64,000 nucleotides of DNA from Geosiphon pyriformis. Lineage: Eukaryota; Glomeromycota; Glomeromycetes; Archaeosporales; Geosiphonaceae. Under the pieces are notes generated by a model. It saw only the letters and a list, made by a program, of their open reading frames with translations, searched no databases and was not told the origin of the DNA. Below are positions 1 to 10,267 of the stretch, in pieces. The stretch lies in the NCBI GenBank assembly GCA_016748015.1, contig JAAOMT010000176.1, positions 1 to 64,000 of the forward strand, given 5' to 3'. The translations under genes were made by a program, and so were the position numbers. Numbering within the stretch: the first letter of the stretch is position 1; every line of letters starts with the position of its first letter.

Positions 1-480
1 GCCAGTAACCACTATCTAAGTCTAACATTGAGAACCATTTGTTTCTGCCAAAAGCATCAAATAATTCCTGTATCTGTGGAGTTGGATAGCTGTCTCTACA
101 AGTTACACCATTGAGTTTTCTGTAGTTCACACAAAATCAGATCTTTCCATTCTTCTTATGGACGAGTACCACTGGTAATAACCATAGGCTTATTAATGGC
201 TAAATTAGCCCATTGTCAAGCATTCAGTTTATTTCTTGACGAATAATTTCGTGGCTGACTGGTGGCACTCTGTATGCTCTTTGTTTAATTGGCATTACAT
301 CTCCAGTCTTGATCTAATGCTGGATGATGTCAGTTTGGCCAAACTTATTTTCGCTGGCAAAGATGTCATTGAACTGGTTAAGCAACATCTTGAGTTGTAT
401 ACATTAAAGTGGATCTAAGTTTCCCATGTTTATTTGTTTTAATTGTTTTGGTTGGAGCAAAAATACATTCACTTCGTTCA
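1..480 (-). pseudogene. Reverse transcriptase N-terminal part (retrotransposon 1)
   Basis: Minus-strand translation shows the segment that precedes RT in Ty3/gypsy Pol (a stretch like TGDVMPIKQRAYRVPP near 270-310) and then RT core motifs: KKNGKI, a stop in place of the usual Arg, FCVNYRKLN, and FSMLDLDSGYW near the window start. It continues the dUTPase frame after a stop at its end. Several in-frame stops make it non-coding as it stands. The catalytic YxDD box lies outside the window. Confidence 0.8.
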
Positions 481-488
481 TATATTGT

Positions 489-1649
489 TTATGATGTGAT
501 ATTGACATATTCACAAAGTTGTGGAAAGTCTGGAATGGGGTTTGGTGGTTGATCCTTCATTTTAGTGTTTAAGTATCCAATAATAGTTCCGGCTGGTATT
601 TCTATGACATTTTCTGTATTGTTGTAGATGGGAATTTTGATGTGGCTGTAATTTTTGGCTGGTATGTGGAGATTGATGAGTCCAACTTCTCCTAATTCAC
701 AAAAACTGGCTTCTGCTTCAAAAATTTGTGCTTGGTCTTTTTCCTTCCTTTCTATTGCTAGCATGTATTGGTTGTATGGGAAAATGGAAATAGCTTGACT
801 GGTTGAGATAATTTCTCCTTGGCCAACAATTTCTTCTTCTGCCATATTAACTGGTACATTTATTCTACCCGTTGATCCGAATCTTTGTATTCCTCTCGCT
901 GTTATTCTTAATTCCTCCCTCTTTCTCACTGATATTAACTGAGCTACTTTAACCAGAGGCAAGAATATTGCCTGTGCTATCTTTTTATTGAGCCCTATTA
1001 TATAGGCCTTTTCTGAGTCATTTTGTAGCATAGTGATGATATTTCCTATATATCCCGTGTCAATTATTCCTCCTCTTATATTAATCCCTCTTTTCACTAA
1101 ACTACTTCTAGATGCTAATTGAACTATTGTTGTTGCCAGAATTTCTAGTGCTACTTTCAGATCAATGCAGGTGTGTAAATGTGGTTCCAATTTGATGGCT
1201 TTTTTTTCTGAATACCTTAGATCAAACTCTGCATCAGTATCATGCACACGTTTTGGCATAATACCTTCCCTATTGTCACTATACCATTTCAACTCTTGTT
1301 CCTTGGAGAGATCTGGTAGTGCAATGTATTGTTTATAGTTTAAATCGGAGTTTGAACCTAAGTTTGAATCATCTTTGTTGTTATTGCCATTTTGAACAGA
1401 GCTGGAATCAGTGTTTTTGTCGTTGTCATTGGAGTCTGGATTACGATTGATCAATGATTCTGATTCCGATGCACAGCTACTGATTGGTTCTTCTTTTTCA
1501 AGGACCATGTAGATCATGCATAGTGGTGGATTGTAAATGAGGTCACAATTGTCACAATATTCAAAGTCACTGAGAATTAAACAATGGTAACACAGTCTTG
1601 TATTTAACTGTGCTAGCCATTGTTCTTGTTCTTCTTTAGTGAGTGCCAA
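489..1649 (-). CDS. Retrotransposon dUTPase domain with N-terminal Cys cluster
   Basis: An open frame of 386 codons within the element 1 polyprotein. All five trimeric dUTPase motifs can be read: motif 1 TDAEFDLRY, motif 2 SRSSLVKRG, motif 3 GIIDTGYIGNI with the catalytic Asp and the nucleotide-selecting Tyr, motif 4 KIAQAIFLPL, and motif 5 RGIQRFGSTG. The N-terminal part has a C-x2-C-x8-C-x2-C cluster (CYHC...CDNC) that could bind zinc, then an acidic Asn/Ser-rich linker. The apparent start is not a true one: a TAA at 1650-1652 simply interrupts a longer polyprotein in the same frame. dUTPases hydrolyse dUTP and would limit uracil incorporation during reverse transcription. The intact frame contrasts with the broken Gag and RT around it. 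Confidence 0.8.
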   Translation of the reverse strand: MALTKEEQEQWLAQLNTRLCYHCLILSDFEYCDNCDLIYNPPLCMIYMVLEKEEPISSCASESESLINRNPDSNDNDKNTDSSSVQNGNNNKDDSNLGSNSDLNYKQYIALPDLSKEQELKWYSDNREGIMPKRVHDTDAEFDLRYSEKKAIKLEPHLHTCIDLKVALEILATTIVQLASRSSLVKRGINIRGGIIDTGYIGNIITMLQNDSEKAYIIGLNKKIAQAIFLPLVKVAQLISVRKREELRITARGIQRFGSTGRINVPVNMAEEEIVGQGEIISTSQAISIFPYNQYMLAIERKEKDQAQIFEAEASFCELGEVGLINLHIPAKNYSHIKIPIYNNTENVIEIPAGTIIGYLNTKMKDQPPNPIPDFPQLCEYVNITS

Positions 1650-1652
1650 GTT

Positions 1653-2150
1653 TTAGTAGTGTTCATGAAACTCTTCTGGTTCTAGAAAATTTATGACTGG
1701 TTTTGCGTCCCAGTTAAGCTTGATGGGTTCTGGTGGGTTGTTTTTAATTGTCCTAATTTCTTCTGGTGATGCGCCTTCAATTTTGGCGATTGCCATCTGC
1801 CATAATTCATTGTTATTGTGTGGACAACTGTCCAATTGCTGTACAGCTCTTTTCCAGGTGGCTTCGATGGGTGTTCCTTTCTTGACCCAGTCACTAATGA
1901 GAATCATGTATTGGCAGAACATGTCACATGTTCCTCCTCTCCCCGGAATGTTGTTCTACATTCCTTCGTCGAGAAAAATTTCTCTACAGACTATACATGG
2001 TGTATTATCCCATTTTTCCACTCATTTTGGTTTTCCAAAACGTTTAACATAGCATGCGCAGCAATAGAACTTGGTTGCCATCTGATATTCTTTATCGTTG
2101 CCACAGTATGCATCCATTGACAACAATTTCTTGCCACAATCAACATATAT
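1653..2150 (-). pseudogene. Cys-rich segment of the retrotransposon 1 polyprotein
   Basis: Minus-strand translation in the dUTPase frame gives a Cys-rich stretch at about 2150-1920, including CCACYVKRFGKPK, CIVCREIF and CDMFCQY, followed by about 80 open codons (1922-1653) rich in charged residues. In-frame TAA codons interrupt it. Retrotransposon 2 has the same arrangement at the same place (CKDCKKKL, CYFCKTCHREWFG). The paired CxxC motifs suggest zinc binding. I do not recognise a named family. Confidence 0.55.
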
Positions 2151-2399
2151 CAGTTTGGGTCGGTGATAGGTTGATGATTGTTGTTAACTGTAGATGTATG
2201 GGATATAAGTGTTGTTGGCTTGAGTGTTTTCTTCCTCCCTTTTTTTCTCTTTGCTCTTTTCTTTTTTCCATTCTCAACTCAATGGTTCTTCCTGTTTGTT
2301 GTTGGTCCAGGTCAAATTGTCTGTTTCCCAGGTCAGTTCCTCTTTTTGTTTTCCCTTAAAGTTGTCATTCTACGAGAGTATTGGTGGTAGTTTGTTGTG

Positions 2400-3110
2400 G
2401 TCAGCATCGGCCCAGGAAACTTGGTAAGCTTTCCAGGTAGGTTTCTCTTTCTCCTCCTCCAGTTCGATCAATAGTTTCTCTCTTGGAAGAGTCTTGAAAT
2501 GGCCACATGTGGCCAGTACATATATGTGTTAGTCCTGATATGTTAGCTGGAGTTCCTAGGTGTTCTAGTCTAATGTCACATTGACTTTGGATAGCCAGTC
2601 ATTACTAACGAGAGCTTGGTATTGAGTGGCTTCCATTACTAGAACTTTAATGGGAGTCATGATGCCATTGACTTCAAAAGGGAAGTCATTGATTTTGCCG
2701 ATTGGAGTTTTGGTCACTCCATTGGCTGTGATGATTCTGGTGCTGGCAGCTTAATCAACTTGGTGACCTAATTGATCTATGAGTTGTCATGTGATGATGC
2801 TGCTTGTTGAACCACTATCAAGGATCAATTTGATGGATTGTCCTTTGGCTTTGGCATCAGTGTACATTGTGGTGATTGGTTTGGCTTCAAGAGCGGCTCC
2901 ACTAAATAATAGTGTTGCAGTTGTTTCTTTGAATTCGAATGGAAATATAGCAGCCAAAAACTCATCTTCAGTGATAGTAGCAGGTGGGATATTACTGGTG
3001 AGTGGTTGTTTTTGGGTGAATGCCAGGTTATTGGTTGAGGCATCTTCTGGAGTGACCAGAAGACTTAAATAGTTCTGGGAATTCGGGTTCTGGGGTTGAC
3101 CGGCACCCAA
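2400..3110 (-). pseudogene. Retropepsin-like aspartic protease (retrotransposon 1)
   Basis: The active-site motif is LILDSGSTSSIIT near 2790-2830, with Asp-Ser-Gly-Ser instead of the retroviral Asp-Thr-Gly. Downstream come ANGVTKTPIGKI and a hydrophobic stretch ending in VSNDWLSKVNVTLD, as in Ty3/gypsy proteases. The frame is interrupted by stops after the active site (about 2785, 2755 and 2580-2530). It would have processed the Gag-Pol polyprotein. It lies in the same frame as the zinc knuckle upstream and the dUTPase downstream. Confidence 0.75.
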
Positions 3111-3119
3111 ATTCTGCTG

Positions 3120-5149
3120 GCATAATCCAGATGGTTGCTGTGAAGAACTGGGAATCAGTTAATGAACTACCATCGCCAATCTCCAGCCCTGTTGAGTCAT
3201 TCTCAGTCTTTGGATTCCATTGGGTGGTAAGCTTTGGGGTGGTGTTTGGATTTGTTGGGGCTGATAGATTATTTGTGGCTGCAGTTGTTGATAAATTACT
3301 TGTGGCTGCAGTTGATAGATTGGAGCTTGATACACTAGAGATTGATAGACTGATGACTGTGTTACTGGTAGGTAAACAGGTTGGTTTTGATTTGGGTACT
3401 GATTCAGAGTTTGGAACTGGCAATCGGGGTTTCAATATTGATTTTCCAATTATTGGTTATTTAAACGCTGGTAACAGTCAATTTGGATATGTCCTTGTTT
3501 ACCACAATAATGGCAGATATGCATTTCCTGTTGTCACTGTTGATTGGTCGATGAAAATAGATGTGGTTGATTTTGGGCATGATTAGAGTTTCCTTGATTA
3601 TTGCATCGTTGTGGAGGCTGATAAATGGTGTAATTGTCAGCTAAGTATCCTTTCAGTCTCTTATTAATTGATTCACTAAGCTTCTCCAATTTGAAATCCA
3701 ATTCAGATAATCTGTTCATTACTAGATTAACAGCTTAGACGTGGTTAGCCTTTGATTCAGCAGATTCAAAATCTCTGGCGTATGTGATTGTGTCTTGAAA
3801 GGTAACAGACATATATGTTGCAAGATGCTGCTATGCAGGCCACAGATAAACTGGTTGAGTATCTGTGGGGCTGTGAAATAGTTGGCGTCAATTGCTTGAA
3901 TTTGGTGCAGGTTTCGATGGAAGTGTCTCAGGTAAGTGGTGACCACTTCAGTTTCTCTTTGTTTCATGGTGGTGAATGTATTGATTAGGTGATTGATGCT
4001 GTTATTGTTGCTGAAGTATCTTAGGAATTCTGCTTTGAAGACATTGAAATCTTGTGGTTTATTAACCAAGCTCTGATACCATGAATTGGTGGTATTTTTG
4101 AGAAAGTAGGGAATGGCTTGTATTGCTCAGATGTTATTCCATCCATTGGCTGTGATGGCCTTTTCTACATCATTCAGCCATACTTAAGCATTATCCTCTT
4201 CGCCAGTAAAGTTGTCAAGTTTTGTGATTGGTGCATAGGCCATTGGATCTAAGTTAGGTGATTGTGGTGGCTGTTGAAGCAGTTGTTGTTGTACTAGTTG
4301 TTGAGGTGGTAGTTAAAGTGGCTGTTATATGGATTTGGCTATGGGATTAATCGGCGGTTGATTGATAACAATTACTGGAGGTAAGTTTTGCTGATTAATT
4401 AATTTGGAGTTTGAATTGTTCTGCTTTTGATGATTCGGAGTTTTGATTTCTGAATTTTCTAGATTTAGATTTTGCTGAGTTTGAAAATTCAGGGTTTCAA
4501 CTTCCGGGTTTTCAGTGATCAGGTGCTGGTAAGTGAATTCTTGATTCTCTGATTTTTTTTCCTCTTTTTCTGATTCTGCTGCTTTCCACAGATCAGAGAT
4601 TCTGAAATCTGGTGAAGATGATGGTGATCGAAGTCCTGATGAAGTTGATAATCATGAATTAAATCCCTCAAAGTATTCGCCATATGGTTCTAATAATTCT
4701 GTTTTTTTTTGTCTACTTTGAAATAAGAATCGTCTAAATGCTGATGTCGCAATTGATGAGAATGCATCTGTTGATAATATGTTGATGGCACTTCCAGGTG
4801 TATAATGGTAGGATGGGTTGCTTGGGGATTCAATTCTGTTTTTCTTCCAAGTAGGTGGCTGTATTTTTCTGGGTGTTACTGCTGGTATTTGTAGTTTTTC
4901 CTTGCCTTTACTAGTGTATGTAATTGGATATCTTTGTTGAGTGTGATGTTTAATTTCTTTGTTGATCTCAGTGATGATGGATGCAAAATTATGATTTGTT
5001 GGCAGGTTGGTGTTTTGAATTAACTCCCTATAGAAAGTTTTTCTTGCTAATTCAGTATTCACTGGTGTTTTTAATAAAGAAGAAATCTTTTCGTTGATGT
5101 AAAAATTAAAGGCTGATTCAGTGGATATATGATTGTGGTTTAATCCCAA
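3120..5149 (-). pseudogene. Gag with zinc knuckle (retrotransposon 1)
   Basis: Gag starts near 5149 and is read to about 3800 in one frame, then continues in another, so a one-base frameshift sits near 3800. The N-terminal region is basic and polar. The middle is Gln-rich (4260-4340). The retrotransposon Gag core follows (WLNDVEKAITANGW near 4130-4190 and a long helical part at 4069-3722). A CCHC knuckle, CHYCGKQGHIQIDC, is at about 3470-3520, then a Tyr/Pro/Gln-rich linker leads into the protease. Stops near 4650, 4336, 4315, 4181 and 3737 mostly replace Gln or Arg codons. Confidence 0.75.
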
Positions 5150-5286
5150 ATATTAACAATAATGTTGAAATAAGGATTTTGTGAATCTTAAATGGTTTGC
5201 TCCTATATTTTCTGATTCTGCCACTTTTGAATGGTGTTTGTTGGTGCTGGTTCTCTGTAGGATTATACCTCACAGGAAGCACCAAA

Positions 5287-6190
5287 TATTACAGGTGATT
5301 ATTTCTGTTGTCGAATTAAATAACAAACCCATAACTTGGTGCTCAAAAGCTATTTCTGTGGATGAGGTTTTGCAAATATTGTATCTAAAGGTTTTGATAG
5401 AGTCCTTTGTATAATAGACAGAGATTCAATAGTGTTGATAGTAGATGTATCTTTCCAAGAGTTTTCCCAATTTCTTTCTCAGCATGGTGGCCAGATTTAG
5501 TCTGACAGTTATGCCTTTCTAGTAAGCTATCCAATAATATATAAAATCCTACCCTTATTTTTGGGTCTTTTACCAGACTATCCTTGACATCAATAACTCA
5601 GTGCTTAATTTTTTAATCAATTAGTATACAACAACAAAATCAAAAAAGAAAAAAAATAAAATAAAGAAAATAAAAATAAAGAAAATAGAGAAAATAAGCC
5701 AAGGCAATTTGGTACGTTAGTATCTTGTCAATAGCCATAATCAAGAGCTATTGTTCTAGCATGGTTAAGTATCAATTACTACCAACATAAAGTGTTGATA
5801 GTAGAGAGTGGGTTGAGATATGGAATAATTATTTATTTGATAATTGGGAACTGGAATGTTTCTTAGATTAAATCTAAACTGGAGGGTCTGTTTTTTCAGC
5901 TTCTAATCCTGCTGCTATATATACATAATTGAGATTCTTCAATTCCTCAATTCTTTACAACAGGAATCCTGGAATTCCTGGAATCCTGCAATTTCTTTGA
6001 GAAGAATCCTGGAATTTTGGAATCCTGCGATTTCTCGTCAAGGAATCCTGAAATTCCTGGAATTCTGCAATTCCTAAGAGGAATCTTGGGATTCCATATT
6101 TACTATGCCTACTTCTAATTGGCTACTACTCATGCTAATATATTTTTTATATTTCTATAAGTAATATCACCCTATTTTTAAATAGTAATT
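5287..6190 (-). repeat. LTR family A, copy 1 (5' LTR of retrotransposon 1)
   Basis: The sequence beginning TATTACAGGTGATTATTT is followed by AATAACAAACCCATAACTTG, which recurs with changes near 8540, 45285 and 49545. The copy sits directly outside the primer-binding-like site of element 1. A TATATATACATAATT segment and a GGAATCCTGGAATTCC-rich array (5962-6095) lie in its far half. It is the least AT-shifted of the four copies. The outer edge is uncertain. Confidence 0.65.
5962..6095. repeat. Short tandem array of GGAATCCTGGAATTCC-like palindromic units
   Basis: About three imperfect units of roughly 39 bp, each containing near-palindromic GGAATCCTG/GAATTCC motifs. A degraded version (AAATTCTGAAATTCTG) is found in LTR copy 3 near 45960-46040. 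Confidence 0.6.
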
Positions 6191-7480
6191 AATAACTTAT
6201 TTATTAACCTGATTATTAACTTAATTATTGACTTAATCAATAATTTGATTATTAATTTGATTATTAACTTGATTAATAACCTAATTATTGATCTGATTAA
6301 TAATTTAATTATTAACCACTTTTAATAGCTATATAAATAATAAATTTTTTAGCTGTAGAATAATATAATTAAAGTAACAAAATAAAACTTACTATCAATT
6401 ACTTTTTTTTATATCACTTATTTTCTTTTTTTTATCTTTAAGTATTTGAACATCTTAGAATAAAAGATTATTTGTTGCTATTTACATATTTTATTTTATT
6501 TTTTTCTTGATTTGTATTATTAAAAATTAGTCTAAGCAATTGCTTGTTTTTATGATTTATTAAATAAAAAAATGATTGAAAAGCACAATAATATCTGTTA
6601 TTGATTCAAAAATCACTAAGTTAAGACATAAAATAATAGCAGTAATATTATTTTATTAACAATTATAGACTATTTTTCTACCTTCAAATTCTCAAAAAAA
6701 ATTTACAACTGTAATTTTTATGAAATTAATTACACACATTGAATTCTTACTTATTTAATTTACTCTCTTATTGTAATTTTTTCTTTGATTAATTTTATTA
6801 TTCTACAATTCTGTTCTTTCTTGCTATCTATTAGCTTGTTACTTTAACTTATAACATAAAAATAGTGTTTTCTATAAGATTGTCAAAATCTATTTTGTTT
6901 CTTATTATATAAGTGATTATTTATATTTGCCATAACAATTAGAAAAACATTTTGCAGTACACAACAAAAATAGTCTAGATTTTATTAAACTTAATCCTTT
7001 GCTCTTTTGCTTAATCTGCTTTTCTATTAAAGAATAATTCAGTAAACAATTCTAAGATTTTTGGAACTGGTTTTTAAATAAACATTCAGTTAAAATTTAT
7101 ATAGTCTATATAATTTATTTCTTTGATCAAGTTTATCTTAAAAAAACTTAAAAAAAAACAACATTATTAATCAGTTCTTATACTCAATAATTTTTGAACA
7201 ATAGCTTCTTAATTTCGAATATCTGAATTACCAAATTTATATTTGGATTGCCACTTACTATTTAATTGAAATACTTTTTGAAACAAAAGAAAAAAACTAT
7301 TAAACTGCTTTTGTTTTTAATCTTTTTTCAAGTGAATTAAATTATTTCACTTAAACAACTACTTTTAAACCAATAGCTATTAACTTCATATAAACTAATA
7401 TTCTGACTGCTCTCCAAGATATACATACTGCTTTAAGACAAAAAAACAACACCCCATTATTATTATTCAGAGACAATACA
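6191..7480. other. AT-rich sequence without recognisable genes
   Basis: Very AT-rich, with no open frame worth calling. A run of TTGATTATTAA-like repeats at about 6200-6320 is low-complexity. Probably decayed transposon sequence, given both flanks, but no domain can be read. Confidence 0.5.
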
Positions 7481-8440
7481 CAAAATTTAATTAAATAATT
7501 AAACAATTTTAAAAAAGCAGCTACTATTAATTAGTATAATACAGAATACAAGTTTCAAATTATTGGTGACTATTTTTAAAACTCTTTTGCTATCTGGTTT
7601 TTACAAAAAACCAATGTTAATATCCAACAAATAATTATCAAATAGATATCAACAAATATTAAAGAAGAAAATATTTTTTTTACTATTTAGTTTGAAAACA
7701 AATTCAGAGCTTTTATCTTAATCTCTAAATGGTATATGAAATTAAAAAAAAGAACTTAAGATTTAGATAAAATTGTAATTAAATATGTTAAAGCAATTAA
7801 AAAGCTCATTAAACAAATAGATTTTGAAAAAAACTAGACAAAAAAACAAAAAATTTATTTTTTTATAAAAGAATTAAGAACTAATTTATCTTATGCTTTT
7901 TGGTCTCTCTTGGCTTTAAAAAATAATCTAACCATATATATAGCCATTAAACTTGCACAAAAAATTGAAAATAACCAAATAATGTATTTAAAAACTACAT
8001 TTTTAATTTTTGCTTCTGTTTTTATTATGGTTTTTGTATCTTAAATAGCTGCTATCTCTTTTACTGCTTAAATTTAAGATCTTAATAAACAATTAATAAA
8101 TAAACTTACAGCCAATTTTGTCTAATTATTAAAACCCTTAGTCTAAACAATTAGAGAAACTCAACAACCTTAAAGACTTAGATTTGAATTCTATTTTAAT
8201 TAGTCTCAGCAATCTTCTTATCAAAAACAACAAAATTATGGCTTATTTGTGTATTATTGTGGATTAATTGGACATTTTTCTAAAAATTACAACAATTTTT
8301 TTTTGCTTTTTCCAGTTTCTAAAAACAATAATAATCAGAATAATAGATTTAACAATAATAATAGTCCTAATCAAAGACTTAATTATGCCAATATCAATTT
8401 CTTTGAAAAGAATCTTTTAGTTAAAATCATTATTTATTAG
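7480..8440 (+). pseudogene. Decayed retrotransposon Gag remnant (plus strand)
   Basis: Plus-strand fragments resemble a Ty3/gypsy Gag: AIKLAQKIENNQ near 7945-7980, a Gln-rich stretch near 8190-8230, and a knuckle at about 8249-8300 reading YYCGLIGHFSKNYNNF, in which the last Cys of C-x2-C-x4-H-x4-C appears replaced by Tyr. An Asn/Gln-rich tail follows. Stops in TAA/TAG form replace likely Gln codons. The orientation is opposite to elements 1 and 2, so this is a separate older insertion. Confidence 0.5.
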
Positions 8441-8511
8441 TCTTTAAACTAGTAAGCACATTTTCAAAAAGTAAAAATACAAGCTAACCAGAAAAAAATC
8501 TCTTTTATACT

Positions 8512-9263
8512 ATTATAAATGATTATTTGGAGTGTTAAAATAAATAACAAATCCATAACTTGGTGCTCAATAGCTGTTGATAATAATAATTTTTGAAAGT
8601 TTTATAATCTAAAGATTTTGATTAAGTCTTTTGTATAATGAACAGAAATTCAATTAATGATTTTTTCTGTGAATTTTTTTTTTAACATAATGGCCAGTTT
8701 ATTTTGGCAGTTGTGCTCTTTTGATAAGCTATTCTTAAGTTTTTTATTTTTGTTTTATAAGTTTTTTACCAGACTATTTTTGATATTAATTATTTAATAT
8801 TTAATTTCTTAATCAATTAGTAAACAACAAAGAAACAAAATAAAATAAAAATAAAAGAAAATAAGAAAAAAAATAAAAAATTAATATCTTGTCAATAACC
8901 ATAATCAAAAGCTATTGGTTTAGTGTGATTAAGAATTAAATTCTATTAACATAAATTGTTAATAATACAAAAGTAATTAATATTTCTTAATTAAGTAATA
9001 ATAACATGAATTGAATAGGAATAAATATTTTTAATAATATGAATATAATTTTATATCAAGTTATAAAAAATTATTTTTTAAAAGAAAAAGTAATTAATAA
9101 TTACTTATTGCTAACTACTGTTCTGTTTTTTTTGTTTTTAATACTTTTACTATATATACATAATTCATATTATATAAAATTCTACACATTTTTATTTTTT
9201 TTCTATGCTACTTCTTAAAAATATGTTTATTTCTAAAAATATGCCATGATTTTTTGAAAATGT
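8512..9263 (-). repeat. LTR family A, copy 2 (degenerate, adjoining element 2)
   Basis: Aligns by eye with copy 1: AATAACAAATCCATAACTTG at about 8547, TTTTGTATAATGAACAGAAA, a TTTTTTACCAGACTATTTTTGA segment near 8765, and the TATATATACATAATTCATAT segment near 9155. It is more AT-rich than copy 1. Its high-coordinate end abuts the low edge of element 2, so element 2 may have inserted into it. Confidence 0.6.
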
Positions 9264-10233
9264 TGTTATCAGAGGTTTTTGGTCTCTTTTTTTGAATGTT
9301 GTTAATGTTGATTTGCTGTGAATTCACGTTCTCAGGAAGCAGTTAGACCTCCAGTAACTGAATTTATTTTCAAATTATTTCTTATAATTTGAACTGCTGA
9401 ACTTATAAGTAGAATGGCCAATTTTATGCCAGTTACTTTGTGTAGTTACGTTGTAGTACATCAACTCTTTCCCAGGAATTGCTTGTCTGGAAGCTTACTA
9501 AAAATGTGTAGTTATTTTGCTGTGAAAGTCAACTCTTCTACAGAAATCTTGTCTGTAAGCTACCCTAATAATTATGATAAGAAAAGAAAAAGAAAATACA
9601 AGAAATATAAAAAAAATAGAATTGTGTCAAGGAAAACGTTTTCTATCCAGATCTGGAGTCACTAACAGTTTATTAAAATTGGTAGCTAATCAATTTCAAA
9701 ATGTTAGTTGTGTTGAGGGAATTTCAAGAATAATAATCAAAAGATTTGGTTTCAAATATTTAATTTTTATTTGAAATATATAGATAGTGATTTGTTTCAA
9801 TTAAGATATCTGAAGTAAGATACTATATTATAATACTATGAGAAAATACATTTTTTTGAAGAAAGAAGCTCTTCTTTTATACAACTTGTTGTAATACTAG
9901 TCTTTGAACTTGCACTTTTCTCTTTGCTACAATTTTGGTGAACTAAAGATACATTTCAGCAAACTACAAGTTATTTTACTGAACTATTGATTATTTCGGC
10001 CAATTTTTATTAATTTTGGCGAATTTTAACTATATTAAATGGTTCAGGGTATTGTGTAATTTGATCATCTTAATTTCTATAGTACAAATCGAATTATTGA
10101 TTGAGTAATAATATTTGATAATTTGATTAAATAATAAGTGATAATCGAAATGATAATGATATATGCTAATTAATAATAGAAATTATGAAGGTAATTTCAT
10201 GCTAATTTAATAGCTAAAATTCTATTGGTAACA
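9264..10233 (-). repeat. 3' LTR of retrotransposon 2
   Basis: About 970 bp, closely matching 18157-19131. Shared landmarks are GAGGTTTTTGGTCTC, the TTTTTTTGAAGAAAGAAGCTC segment and ATGGTTCAGGGTATTGTG near 10040. Minus-strand ends are TGTTACC and GATAACA. Differences from the other LTR appear to be largely C/T and G/A changes. Confidence 0.88.
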
Positions 10234-10246
10234 TAATCTCCTTCTC
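10234..10246 (-). other. Polypurine tract of retrotransposon 2
   Basis: Minus strand GAGAAGGAGATTA directly precedes the 3' LTR start TGTTACC, the expected place for the plus-strand primer of LTR element replication. Confidence 0.65.
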
Positions 10247-10267
10247 ATGACTGAGCTCCATCAAAGT

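Larger units (their letters stand above)
1..6190 (-). mobile_element. Ty3/gypsy LTR retrotransposon 1 (partial, cut by window start)
   Basis: Reading the minus strand from high to low coordinate gives a 5' LTR, a primer-binding-like site next to it (plus strand shows an AGCACCA motif ending near 5284), Gag, a zinc knuckle, an aspartic protease, a Cys-rich segment, a dUTPase and the start of reverse transcriptase, which leaves the window at position 1. From about 3719 to 489 all domains lie in one frame, so this was a single polyprotein. In-frame stops and one frameshift near 3800 break it. Its 3' half and 3' LTR lie outside the window. The outer LTR edge near 6190 is approximate. Confidence 0.85.
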
